Of a stretch of 64,000 nt of DNA, positions 1-8,230 are shown one piece after another. Source of the DNA: Psychrobacter immobilis (lineage in GTDB: Bacteria > Pseudomonadota > Gammaproteobacteria > Pseudomonadales > Moraxellaceae); NCBI RefSeq assembly GCF_904846235.1, contig NZ_CAJGZN010000016.1, forward strand, positions 1-64,000, read 5' to 3'. Positions within the stretch are counted from its first letter, which is position 1; every line of letters begins with the position of its first letter. The notes below the pieces were generated by a model, which did not search any database, was not told where the DNA came from, and saw nothing but the letters and a program-made list of their open reading frames with translations. Made by a program: the position numbers and the translations under genes.

Positions 1-165
1 GGGCGGTTAGAAAGACTTGTTGCTTCTCAAAAAAGCTTGATAATCACTTTAAAGTATTCGATCTGGTGTTCTTTTATATCAATTATGGCTACGTCTGATG
101 CCAGCATACTTTTTAGAACACCACCAAAAAAATTATCGATAGAGACGATGAATAATGATAGATAA
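1..165 (+). other. Window edge: possible 3' end of an upstream reading frame
   Basis: Frame 1 is open on the plus strand from the first base to a TAA at 163-165, giving about 54 codons that would overlap the first possible pdxB start (155) by 11 bases. I do not recognise the encoded sequence. The minus strand also has a 63-codon open frame here (27-218), so coding is not established for either strand. It could equally be an ordinary intergenic region. Confidence 0.2.
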
Positions 166-1321
166 GAATATAACAGAATCGACGAATAATAAGACCGATA
201 AAATGGGTAAAATTGCAAATATCACTATTTTAGCGGACAGTAATATCGCCAGTCTGAATGATTTTTTTAATGACGTTACGCTTGGTCAGCTGACTGAGCA
301 TACGGTTGATATCATTACTGTCGCTGGTCGAGATATTAATGCAGCGCTACTTGCTGAAGTACAGCCAGATGTATTGCTGATACGCTCTGTGACGAAAGTA
401 AACGAAGCGCTATTGATTGACAATAACAGTGTGCAGTTTGTTGGGTCTGCGACTATTGGGACCGACCATGTAGATCAAGATTATCTAGCGTCTCGCAATA
501 TTACTTTTGCCAATGCGGCTGGTTGTAGCAAGCATTCTGTGGCTCAATATGTATTGACGGCTGTTTTCACTTTGCGTCCACAGTACTGGCAGCAATCGGC
601 GTCATTAACATTAGGTATCATTGGCCTTGGTAATATCGGTAGTACGCTTGCTCAATATGCCTATGAGTTGGGTTGGCAGGTGCTAGGTTATGATCCCCTG
701 TTACCAGCCTCTAAAACTAACAATGCTAGCTTGGAGCAGGTACTTAGCCAAAGTGACGTGGTTAGTCTGCATGTGCCTTTGACCAATGAAAAGAATGCGA
801 CGAATTCTAAAGGTAGTGACTATCCAACACGTCATATTATCAACGCAGCTGCATTGGCAATGATGCCTGCCGATACGATGTTAATTAATAGTGCGCGCGG
901 CCCTGTAATTGAGGAAAGTGCGCTTAAAGCAGACATTGAGCATACTGGACGTCAAGTGGTGCTAGATGTGTTTGAGCATGAGCCAGAAGTCGCAGCAAGC
1001 TTATTATCCAAACTTGCTATTGCCACACCGCATATCGCTGGCTATACGCTAGAAGGTAAGCTGCGTGGCACACAAATCATTTATGATGCCTTGTGTGAAA
1101 AATTATCGATACCTCCAACTCAATCTATGTCCAATCTGCTACCGCTAAATATGTTCTTATGGTCTGAACTAAAATCATATCCAGACAGACTGCCAAAGTT
1201 TTATGACATCATGCAAGATGATGCCTCGTTGCGAAATAAAGCAGTGGATGGGCAAGTAAATGGTGCTGACTTCGACGGTTTGAGACGTGATTACCACCTG
1301 CGCCGTGAGTGGCAGTTTTAA
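155..1321 (+). CDS. pdxB: Erythronate-4-phosphate dehydrogenase PdxB
   Basis: PdxB oxidises 4-phospho-D-erythronate with NAD in the DXP-dependent branch of pyridoxal 5'-phosphate synthesis, in the cytoplasm. The 388-residue product has the D-2-hydroxyacid dehydrogenase layout: an N-terminal substrate domain with RSVTKVNEALL and GTDHVD, the Rossmann motif GIIGLGNIG, NSARGPVIEE, LDVFEHEPE, and the PdxB-typical TPHIAGYTLEGKLRGT. The start is uncertain. ATG 155 has a weak GAGA-like site upstream; ATG 203 (codon 17) gives an N-terminus closer to the family, which begins almost directly with the first beta strand. epmA follows after about 50 bases in the same direction, so the two may be co-transcribed. 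PLP made by this pathway serves enzymes such as GlyA, also in this window. Confidence 0.93.
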   Translation: MIDKNITESTNNKTDKMGKIANITILADSNIASLNDFFNDVTLGQLTEHTVDIITVAGRDINAALLAEVQPDVLLIRSVTKVNEALLIDNNSVQFVGSATIGTDHVDQDYLASRNITFANAAGCSKHSVAQYVLTAVFTLRPQYWQQSASLTLGIIGLGNIGSTLAQYAYELGWQVLGYDPLLPASKTNNASLEQVLSQSDVVSLHVPLTNEKNATNSKGSDYPTRHIINAAALAMMPADTMLINSARGPVIEESALKADIEHTGRQVVLDVFEHEPEVAASLLSKLAIATPHIAGYTLEGKLRGTQIIYDALCEKLSIPPTQSMSNLLPLNMFLWSELKSYPDRLPKFYDIMQDDASLRNKAVDGQVNGADFDGLRRDYHLRREWQF

Positions 1322-1371
1322 TTAAATAAGATACTGAGCAACCAATTATTCATCAGTCGCAGTAGAGCCCA

Positions 1372-2400
1372 ATGACTCAAGCAGATAACATTTCTTCGCA
1401 GCCTATTACTTCTCAGCCTAGCTACGCACCAACCATGACACTTGCGATGGCGCAACAACGCGCGCAATTCGTCAGCAATATCCGTCAGTTTTTTACCAGT
1501 CGACAAGTGCTAGAAGTGCAAACACCGCTATTATCCCAAGCAGGCAATACAGACACTTTTTTGCAGTCTGTAGCAGCTCATGTGACCTATCAGGACCGTC
1601 CACGCACTTATTATCTGCATACCTCGCCTGAATTTGCGATGAAGCGTTTATTAGCCAGCTGGCAAGTACCTATTTATCAGATTTGTCCTGTCTTTCGTGA
1701 TAACGAAATAGGCACGCGTCATAATATTGAATTTACGATGCTTGAATGGTATCAACCGAATTATAGTCTGGATGAGATAGCCACTGAACTTAATGAGTTG
1801 TTAGAGGCACTTTATGGTCATTCTGTTGTGATGAGTCATTATCGCTATGTCGATGCTTTTATGGATTATGTTGGCATACATCCGTTGACAGCGAGTTTAA
1901 CTGCATTGCAAGCCGTGGCAGAAGATATGGGTTTGACAGGATTTGATTTTAATAATACTGATGATAGCGAAGAAAACCGTCGTCAGAGCTGGTTGGATTT
2001 GTTATTCAGTCATGCCGTAGAGCCAAACCTAGGTCATGATTTGCCGACATTGATTATAGAGTATCCACCTGCGACCGCTGCGTTAGCGAAGACAGCTAGG
2101 GATAAAGACGGTAATAAAATTGCAAAACGTTTCGAGCTATACATTAACGGCATTGAGATTGCCAATGCTTATGATGAGCTAGCAGATGGTCAAGCATTGC
2201 GTGACCGTTTTGAACAGGATAATCAATTACGCGCGCGTCATGATCTACCTCAAATGCTAATCGATGAACATCTATTAGCCGCATCCAATGATTTGATGCC
2301 ATGTAGCGGTATCGCAGTCGGTATGGATAGATTGCTAATGGTGTTGACAGGTGCAAGCAGCTTGGAAGAAGTCATTCCTTTTCCCAGTGGGCAAGCATGA
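1372..2400 (+). CDS. epmA: Elongation factor P--(R)-beta-lysine ligase EpmA
   Basis: EpmA (PoxA/GenX/YjeA) is a truncated class II lysyl-tRNA synthetase paralog that attaches (R)-beta-lysine to a conserved lysine of elongation factor P, helping ribosomes pass polyproline stretches. The 342-residue product lacks the anticodon-binding domain of LysRS and keeps the catalytic core: EVQTPLLSQAGNTDTFLQS, TSPEFAMKRLLASW, the class II motif 2 region FRDNEIGTRHNIEFTMLEWY, and motif 3 GIAVGMDRLLMVLTG near the C-terminus. Its length is near the usual ~325 residues, with about 20 extra N-terminal residues. A hairpin terminator follows at 2445-2500. EpmB and EF-P are not in the window. Confidence 0.94.
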   Translation: MTQADNISSQPITSQPSYAPTMTLAMAQQRAQFVSNIRQFFTSRQVLEVQTPLLSQAGNTDTFLQSVAAHVTYQDRPRTYYLHTSPEFAMKRLLASWQVPIYQICPVFRDNEIGTRHNIEFTMLEWYQPNYSLDEIATELNELLEALYGHSVVMSHYRYVDAFMDYVGIHPLTASLTALQAVAEDMGLTGFDFNNTDDSEENRRQSWLDLLFSHAVEPNLGHDLPTLIIEYPPATAALAKTARDKDGNKIAKRFELYINGIEIANAYDELADGQALRDRFEQDNQLRARHDLPQMLIDEHLLAASNDLMPCSGIAVGMDRLLMVLTGASSLEEVIPFPSGQA

Positions 2401-2444
2401 TTGAAAGAGCTTTTTTTCGATTAATTGTAATCTAAATACGTAAT

Positions 2445-2500
2445 AAAAAGATCGTTGCCGATTTACCAATTAGATATTGGCGAATCGATAACGACCTTTT
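2445..2500. terminator. Bidirectional hairpin between epmA and the SDR-like gene
   Basis: AAAAAGATCGTTGCCGAT (2445-2462) pairs, allowing G-U pairs, with ATCGATAACGACCTTTT (2484-2500). A-tracts and T-tracts on both sides fit a Rho-independent terminator serving the convergent genes on either side. Confidence 0.65.
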
Positions 2501-2558
2501 GTATTGGCTGCTTCTAAAATCTAGCGTCCACAATCAATTCTGCTAATGCTAAATTTAT

Positions 2559-3200
2559 TTATACGGTAGCAACTGCTTCATTAATATCGATATCACCATT
2601 GTGTAGATTGAAGACTTTGCCTATGGTGTTATCTGCGGTTAGCACCGAGGCTAGCGTTGTCGCTACATCTTCGATTGCATTCTCACCAGAGCTGGTATCA
2701 TTGATAGTGATTTTTCCTGTACCAGCGCGCTCTTTTAGTGCGCCTGGCTGTACGATAGTGTAGTCAAGCGAGCTGTTATTCACTAACCAGTGATCGGCGT
2801 AGTGTTTAGAGATATAGTATTCTTTTAAGTCTGCAATACCAGGGTTTTCATCCCATTTGTCAGTTTCTAATGAAAAGACCGAACTCAGCATAATATAACG
2901 TTTGATACCTTTATCTTGTGCAGCCTGCATCGTTTTTACAGCACCATGCAAGTCAACTTCTAAGACATTTTTGCCACCAGATCCTGCTACAAAGTAAACA
3001 GCCTCAATATCCTGAGCCAGTTGTTTTTCAATAGACTCTTTACTGGCTGTAATGTCTAAATCTAGCTGGGTATAGTTGTCATTATCAAATAGTTTTTCTT
3101 TCTGACGAGTCGTGCCAATAACTTGATGATCATCAGCCAATAATTGCTTAACCAAGTCACCGCCTACTCGGCCACTTGCACCAACGACTAAAATTTTCAT
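2559..3200 (-). CDS. NAD(P)-binding atypical SDR family protein
   Basis: The 213-residue cytosolic protein is a single Rossmann fold of the NAD(P)H-binding (NmrA/BVR-B-like, YwnB/YhfK-type) family. The nucleotide motif GASGRVGGDLV lies at residues ~6-16, followed by GTTRQ, a VYFVAGSGG segment, a YISKHYADHWL helix carrying the Tyr/Lys-like positions, and YTIVQPGALKE. The substrate is unknown; such proteins are annotated as oxidoreductases, redox sensors or epimerases. I chose ATG 3200 because AGGA sits six bases upstream; an ATG two codons earlier (3206) overlaps that site. The gene stands alone, with the convergent epmA on one side and yaiI well upstream. Confidence 0.85.
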   Translation of the reverse strand: MKILVVGASGRVGGDLVKQLLADDHQVIGTTRQKEKLFDNDNYTQLDLDITASKESIEKQLAQDIEAVYFVAGSGGKNVLEVDLHGAVKTMQAAQDKGIKRYIMLSSVFSLETDKWDENPGIADLKEYYISKHYADHWLVNNSSLDYTIVQPGALKERAGTGKITINDTSSGENAIEDVATTLASVLTADNTIGKVFNLHNGDIDINEAVATV

Positions 3201-3313
3201 AATCATTCCTATTTTTATTTAAGTTCTATTATTTCTTATTTAAATTTTATTGTTTGAATTATTCAGTAAGTTTATTTATCTTGAAATCCGAATATAGGGT
3301 AACAAAGATAGGT

Positions 3314-3338
3314 AGCACGCTTCGTTATAAAGCGTGCT
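3314..3338. repeat. Hairpin AGCACGCT...AGCGTGCT downstream of yaiI
   Basis: AGCACGCTT and AAGCGTGCT are inverted around a short loop, about 120 bases past the yaiI stop and just before the SDR-like gene. It lacks a clear T-tract on either strand, so it may be a weak terminator or only an inverted repeat. A second small inverted repeat (CGTTTGC/GCAAACG) lies at 3371-3390. Confidence 0.4.
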
Positions 3339-3456
3339 GATTGAATGGTGTTTGGTTATAGAGTGTATACCGTTTGCAAGGAAGCAAACGTTGATTAGAT
3401 GACATCGTGTCACAGATGACAGAATGAGTAAGCGTCAGATAGAACGATAAAAAGCA

Positions 3457-3906
3457 CTAACGAACCAAGCGATTAAGACCGTCGGCAAAGGCTTTTTTAT
3501 CACGATCACCGTAGGGCTTTTGCCCGCTCATTTCCTGCAATTCTAGGACACCAGTACCGCGCATAGTATCCATAAAGTCGCGCATATTGAGCTTTTGCTT
3601 GATGTTGTTCTTATCGTAGACCACACCGCGCGTTGTCAGTACCATACCACCTTTATCCAAAATATCATTGGCCAAGGGGATATCGCTAGTAATAGCTAAG
3701 TCACCAGCTTGTATCTGCTCGACGATATAATCATCAGCTTTGTCGAATCCTGATGGCACGACAGTCATAACAAGTAGAGGCGACTTGCGTAGCTTAATCG
3801 GCTGATTGGCCACAAATATGGCCATGGTCTTGGTACGTTCAGCCGTTTTAATAATCAAATCTTTGGCAATCAATGGTACCGAATCTGCGTCCACCCATAT
3901 CTGCAT
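3457..3906 (-). CDS. YaiI/YqxD family protein (DUF188)
   Basis: This 149-residue protein belongs to the YaiI/YqxD (UPF0178, DUF188) family, a PIN-like fold of unproven function. Visible family signatures are the N-terminal QIWVDADSVP, the central TSDIPLANDILDKGG, the TTRGVVYDKNNI segment and RDFMDTMRGTGV. Acidic residues in VDAD and TSD would be the putative metal ligands if it is a nuclease. Its ATG overlaps the purK stop by one base (TAATG), so it is probably translationally coupled to purK. The shared operon does not by itself imply a purine role. Confidence 0.88.
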   Translation of the reverse strand: MQIWVDADSVPLIAKDLIIKTAERTKTMAIFVANQPIKLRKSPLLVMTVVPSGFDKADDYIVEQIQAGDLAITSDIPLANDILDKGGMVLTTRGVVYDKNNIKQKLNMRDFMDTMRGTGVLELQEMSGQKPYGDRDKKAFADGLNRLVR

Positions 3907-5282
3907 TATTTCTTGGCCTTCTCAGATTTTGATGACAGAGTAGTCAGGCTATCTGCTTGGCCGTCTTTATTGTCTAGGTCATCAGCTTTGGCATCATTTT
4001 GAATACTGTTCTGAGCGCTATTTTTATCATTACTCGTAGTATCGACGTCTGCTTTACTAGGCTGAGTATCCACGCTTGCATACTCTTTATCTAGACCAAC
4101 CTTGTTTGGCAAGATAGCAACCAGTTTTGCCATAGCAGGCTCTAAATCAGTCACGTCGTTAGGCATCAGGGTTATATGGGCAATCTTGCGATCGTCACGC
4201 TCAGCCTTATGATAGCTATGGTAATGAGCGCCATCGATGTTTAGCACTGCACTGATATCAGGATATTGACCCAACACATTCACCATAATCGCAGGATGCA
4301 CGTTGTCTGTATCGCCTAATGGCAAGTTGACCACAGCACGAATATGATTCTCAAACTGACTGGTGATAGCGCCTTCGATACTCCAGTGTCCAGAGTTGTG
4401 GACCCGTGGTGCGATCTCATTCGCTAGTATCGCGTTATGACCGCGAGCATCCTTGGTGACGAATAATTCAAGCGCCATAACGCCGACATAGTCCAAATGG
4501 TTCATGACTTTGGTAATGGCGTCTGTTGCTTGTTGAAACAGATGACTCGTGCCAACAGCAGGCGCTTGAGTTTTGGCTAATATACCGTTGTGATGATGAT
4601 TTTCGACCAAATCGTAACAGCGTACCTGACCATTTTGCGCTCTTGCTGCAATGATAGATACTTCACGGCTAAAGTTAATAAAACCTTCAGCAATTAACGG
4701 CGCAGGTGTTGGTGTAAGTGAGCCTTTACCACTGACAGCGTCTTTTAAATCTAGCCAAGCTGTTTTAATATCACTGTCTTGCTTGATAACGAACTGCCCC
4801 TTACCGTCGTAACCACCGCGGCTGGTTTTTAGGACGATAGGCAGGCCCAATTCTTTACAAGCGTGCTTGAGCTCAGCTTCAGAATTGACTTCCATAAATG
4901 GCACGGTTGCGATATCAAGCGTGTTGAACATCTGCTTTTCTTTTAGACGATCTTGAGCGATATCAAGCGCAATCAGTGGTGGGAACATGCCTTGCTTGCT
5001 GCCAGATTTTGACAAGCTAACCAGCTGCTCGACCGTAGACGTTGGCGTGTTTTCAAACTCTAACGTAAAGACATCCGCTGCTGCGATAAAGTCTTCTAAT
5101 TGATCGCTATGAAAGACACGACCGTATAAGCTGGCAGGGCATTCTGCATTGTCTTCTAAGAATACGCATTGGTAACCCAATGGCATGGCGGCTTCGGCAA
5201 GCATCATACCAAGCTGACCACCGCCTAAAATACCGATGGTACGAATGGTTTGGGTAACAGGATAAGCGTTTGCTGTAGTCAT
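3906..5282 (-). CDS. purK: 5-(carboxyamino)imidazole ribonucleotide synthase PurK
   Basis: PurK makes N5-CAIR from AIR, ATP and bicarbonate in de novo purine synthesis and hands it to PurE. The 458-residue product shows the ATP-grasp architecture: GILGGGQLGMMLAEAA at the N-terminus, the lid region VLKTSRGGYDGKGQ, the catalytic EVSIIAAR, and the metal-binding NEIAPRVHNSGHW. The conserved fold ends near residue ~390; the last ~60 residues are a hydrophilic tail rich in Asp, Ser, Lys, Asn and Gln with no recognisable domain, so the protein is longer than the usual 355-400. It lies downstream of purE on the same strand, separated by ~200 bases with a hairpin. Confidence 0.95.
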   Translation of the reverse strand: MTTANAYPVTQTIRTIGILGGGQLGMMLAEAAMPLGYQCVFLEDNAECPASLYGRVFHSDQLEDFIAAADVFTLEFENTPTSTVEQLVSLSKSGSKQGMFPPLIALDIAQDRLKEKQMFNTLDIATVPFMEVNSEAELKHACKELGLPIVLKTSRGGYDGKGQFVIKQDSDIKTAWLDLKDAVSGKGSLTPTPAPLIAEGFINFSREVSIIAARAQNGQVRCYDLVENHHHNGILAKTQAPAVGTSHLFQQATDAITKVMNHLDYVGVMALELFVTKDARGHNAILANEIAPRVHNSGHWSIEGAITSQFENHIRAVVNLPLGDTDNVHPAIMVNVLGQYPDISAVLNIDGAHYHSYHKAERDDRKIAHITLMPNDVTDLEPAMAKLVAILPNKVGLDKEYASVDTQPSKADVDTTSNDKNSAQNSIQNDAKADDLDNKDGQADSLTTLSSKSEKAKK

Positions 5283-5356
5283 GGCAGGCTCTTTGAATAA
5301 AAGTGAATAAGGTGTTTGGTCTATTAAAATCTAAAACTCAATGGGTGAAAATAGGA

Positions 5357-5378
5357 AAAGGTGCACTGTATGCACCTT
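5357..5378 (-). terminator. Hairpin between purE and purK
   Basis: AAGGTGCA and TGCACCTT pair around a five-base loop. On the minus strand a T-rich stretch follows. It lies between the purE stop (5480) and the purK start (5282), so it may partly terminate or process the purE-purK transcript. Confidence 0.45.
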
Positions 5379-5479
5379 ATCTCTACTCAGAATTGCTTAA
5401 AAGTATATATTGATAGCTTCAATCGTTAAACCTTCAATCTAAAAGACGCTGCTATAAGAGCTGATCGATTTATATTTAC

Positions 5480-6031
5480 CTAAGGATTGATAATACCTGG
5501 TGTTGGGCTAGCGAGAATGGTCTCAGTCTGAGACTGGCGCATCTGATCGAGCTTAGTAGCAATCGTATCATCATGCAATGCCAATACTTGAATTGCAAGT
5601 AGGGCAGCGTTATAAGCACCAGCAGCACCAATCGCCAAAGTACCAACAGCGACGCCTTTTGGCATTTGTACGATAGACAGTAGACTATCCCAACCGCTCA
5701 GCATAGATGACTTTACAGGTACGCCAAAAACAGGTAGCGGCGTTTGACTGGCACACATACCTGGGAGATGAGCGGCACCGCCTGCACCAGCAATGATCAC
5801 TTGTAGACCATTATCTTTTGCGCTTTTGGCATAATCAAATAATCTGTCAGGCGTACGGTGTGCAGAGACCACTTCACAATCAAAAGCAATGTCAAAGTCT
5901 GCAAGCAATTGCGCAGCAGCACTCATAGTTGCCCAGTCAGACTGCGAACCCATGATAATGCCGACTTTCGGCTGACCAGCAGGGGAGGTGATTGGACCGT
6001 TCTGGTTAGCAGCAGTATTCGTGGTGCTCAT
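5480..6031 (-). CDS. purE: N5-carboxyaminoimidazole ribonucleotide mutase PurE
   Basis: Class I PurE converts N5-CAIR to CAIR in de novo purine synthesis, using the product of PurK encoded next door. The 183-residue protein carries the class I signatures [28 protein letters not shown] and [16 protein letters not shown], the latter holding the catalytic histidine. The first ~20 residues (Asn/Thr/Gly-rich) precede the conserved fold and are probably disordered. It is the first gene of the purE-purK-yaiI unit on the minus strand. Confidence 0.95.
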   Translation of the reverse strand: MSTTNTAANQNGPITSPAGQPKVGIIMGSQSDWATMSAAAQLLADFDIAFDCEVVSAHRTPDRLFDYAKSAKDNGLQVIIAGAGGAAHLPGMCASQTPLPVFGVPVKSSMLSGWDSLLSIVQMPKGVAVGTLAIGAAGAYNAALLAIQVLALHDDTIATKLDQMRQSQTETILASPTPGIINP

Positions 6032-6138
6032 GATTGGATATCCTCAAAAAGACCATCATACAAAAATTTTGCTATGGCCGTAAAGCCAAGTTTGACTTTT
6101 AATACTGGTATGGCGCTAATTGCATCGATATCACGATT

Positions 6139-7095
6139 TTATATATGTTTTTCATCGTGATAATGCTGAACAAAGTGATTGACCGTCAATGGTAATGGTT
6201 GTTCGGTATCCAATTGATAGCACGTTAGATAGCCGCTATCTACTGCAGCAGAGTAGTCAGTACAGGCAACTTGTGAACTGAGTGGCTCAGGTGTGCCAGT
6301 GAGCCAATAGTGCCCGACAAATACAGGTTTATGAGTTTTTAGTGCAAATTCAATATTTTCAGCCAACGCATCAGGCGGTATTTGTGCCAATGCGGACGAT
6401 GGAGCACGAGACACTTCACGCAGGGTACGTGTATTTAGCTCATCTAGCCACCAGCGTACTCGTACTCGCGTGCGCTCAGTACCTTCTTTATCTACCATCA
6501 CAATACCATCAGGTAAGCCTGTTTCAACCCCTTTTAACACTCGCTCCAAAGCGTCAAAGACAAAGGTATTTTCTTTAGCCGTTGCGATTAAACCTGCTGG
6601 AGTCAGACAGTTATCATCAGTCAGAAGAGGTTTTAGTATCGCCATGCTATCTGTATCCCAGCAAGCATGTACAAAGCAGGCGTAGTCGGTCTCAATCCAT
6701 AATGGGATTTCATATAAACGCTGCAACCAGTACTCATGTTGCTCTGAGCCAAATGGTATCTCTGCCAAAAACGCCTCATGTTGGCGTTTATGGATATCAT
6801 TGTGTGAGCGTAAATATTGACTAGTATTATCAGGATCACGCGTGGCATATGCCAACGCATTATATTCATGGTTGCCCATCACTGCATCGGCTACATCGGC
6901 ATCTAGCATTGCAAAGACAATCTCTAATGTGGCTAATTGCTGCGAACCACGATCGATCAAATCGCCGATGAACAATGCCCTGTGACCTGTCGGTGGCACG
7001 AAATACTGACCGTTATGCTCATAGCCCAACTGATGCAGCAGACCGACCAGTTTGTCTGCATAACCATGTATATCACCGATAATATCTATAATCAT
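6139..7095 (-). CDS. Calcineurin-like metallophosphoesterase
   Basis: This 318-residue cytosolic protein has the complete metallophosphoesterase signature: GDIHG at residues 7-11, GDLIDRG near 44-50, GNHE near 74-77, and later GHYWLTG. These build the two-metal site. The arrangement resembles PrpA/ApaH-type serine/threonine phosphatases and diadenosine tetraphosphatases, but it is longer than ApaH and has a C-terminal region I cannot assign, so the substrate is open. Start ATG 7095 has only a weak GAG upstream. It lies upstream of purE on the same strand, about 107 bases away. Confidence 0.85.
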   Translation of the reverse strand: MIIDIIGDIHGYADKLVGLLHQLGYEHNGQYFVPPTGHRALFIGDLIDRGSQQLATLEIVFAMLDADVADAVMGNHEYNALAYATRDPDNTSQYLRSHNDIHKRQHEAFLAEIPFGSEQHEYWLQRLYEIPLWIETDYACFVHACWDTDSMAILKPLLTDDNCLTPAGLIATAKENTFVFDALERVLKGVETGLPDGIVMVDKEGTERTRVRVRWWLDELNTRTLREVSRAPSSALAQIPPDALAENIEFALKTHKPVFVGHYWLTGTPEPLSSQVACTDYSAAVDSGYLTCYQLDTEQPLPLTVNHFVQHYHDEKHI

Positions 7096-7198
7096 AATGT
7101 ATTACTAAATCTCAAATGTAGAAATATAATGTGCGCAAAATAGTATTTATAAAGTACAGCTGCCTTTAAAATGCTAGCTTTAATATACGTAAAAATGT

Positions 7199-7807
7199 CT
7201 AAAATCCCGGTGATAGCAACGCATTGATAAAGTGCGGTAGTACTTTTGGTTCCAAAACAATCGTGGCGATAACACCAAACGTACCGCCCCACATATGAGC
7301 CATGTGATTGATATTTGAGCCACCACGTTTGTCAGCATAAATACTATAAAATACATAAGCGACGGCAAACAGTATCGCAGGAATGGGAATAATGGCAAAT
7401 AAGTAAATTCGCTCCCACGGTGCTAGCAAAATAAAGGCAAATAAGACCGCCGATACACCGCCCGATGCCCCAAGACTTAAGTAACTGGCATTGTCTTTAT
7501 TTTTAAGATAGCTTGGAATCATGGCTACAACAATAGCCAATATATAAAAAACCACAAAACCATAGCCAAACAAAAATGAACGATATAGCCCTTCAATAGC
7601 TCGACCAAAGAAGTACAACGTAAACATGTTGAATAGCAGATGCATACTGTCGGCATGAATAAAGCCATGCGTGACAAAACGATCCCATTGCCCATTGTTG
7701 ACTGCTGGCGGGTAAAAAATCAATCGATTAAATAGCGTCTTGTTTTGCCAAGCCAATAAGCTGACAATAACGGTAATAATGATAATAAGCGTCGTATGGT
7801 TTAACAA
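7199..7807 (-). CDS. Rhomboid-family intramembrane serine protease
   Basis: The 202-residue integral membrane protein has about six hydrophobic segments. The catalytic dyad is visible: nucleophile Ser115 in GASGG and His171 in NHMAHMWGG, with the HLLFN motif (oxyanion Asn60) in transmembrane segment 2. Rhomboids cut substrates within the inner membrane; no substrate can be named. Translation appears to begin at TTG 7805-7807, supported by AAGGA about eight bases upstream; I see no better ATG. It is divergent from the DUF937-like gene at 8231, and a 12-bp direct repeat lies just upstream. Confidence 0.9.
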   Translation of the reverse strand: MLNHTTLIIIITVIVSLLAWQNKTLFNRLIFYPPAVNNGQWDRFVTHGFIHADSMHLLFNMFTLYFFGRAIEGLYRSFLFGYGFVVFYILAIVVAMIPSYLKNKDNASYLSLGASGGVSAVLFAFILLAPWERIYLFAIIPIPAILFAVAYVFYSIYADKRGGSNINHMAHMWGGTFGVIATIVLEPKVLPHFINALLSPGF

Positions 7808-8230
7808 AGGAAAATCCTTAGGCCGTGCCTGATATGTGACAATGTTACAAATGACAAGCTACAAATGACAATATTCAAAGCCTAAGCGTTACGGCTGATT
7901 AAAAAGTAAGTTTGACGTCTGATCCGTATTAGGTACTAACCATTAGCAATAGACTAATACTAACAGCAGTTGCGATAACGCGAATACCTATTGTGTGACA
8001 AAACGATGCTTTTTTATGCGGTTATAGTGAATAATGTAGCAGTGTACCATGCAACATAAGTGAAACTTTTAGAGCGATGGTAATGAAGACACCAATAACT
8101 AAGGTAATGCTCAGACTAGTTACGAGTACGGCCTTAGATAAAAAAGTAACATTTCCAAATGATGTACATAAAAACAAAATAAGTGCTTAGTTCTTGCACA
8201 TACAAATAAGGCTGATAGAGGCAGTGAAAT
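7808..8230. other. Divergent intergenic region, rhomboid / DUF937-like gene
   Basis: This gap contains the promoters of both divergent genes. A 12-bp direct repeat TACAAATGACAA occurs at 7846-7857 and 7860-7871 (14-bp period), 40-65 bases upstream of the rhomboid start. I see no RNA gene or convincing promoter pair in the rest. Confidence 0.5.
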
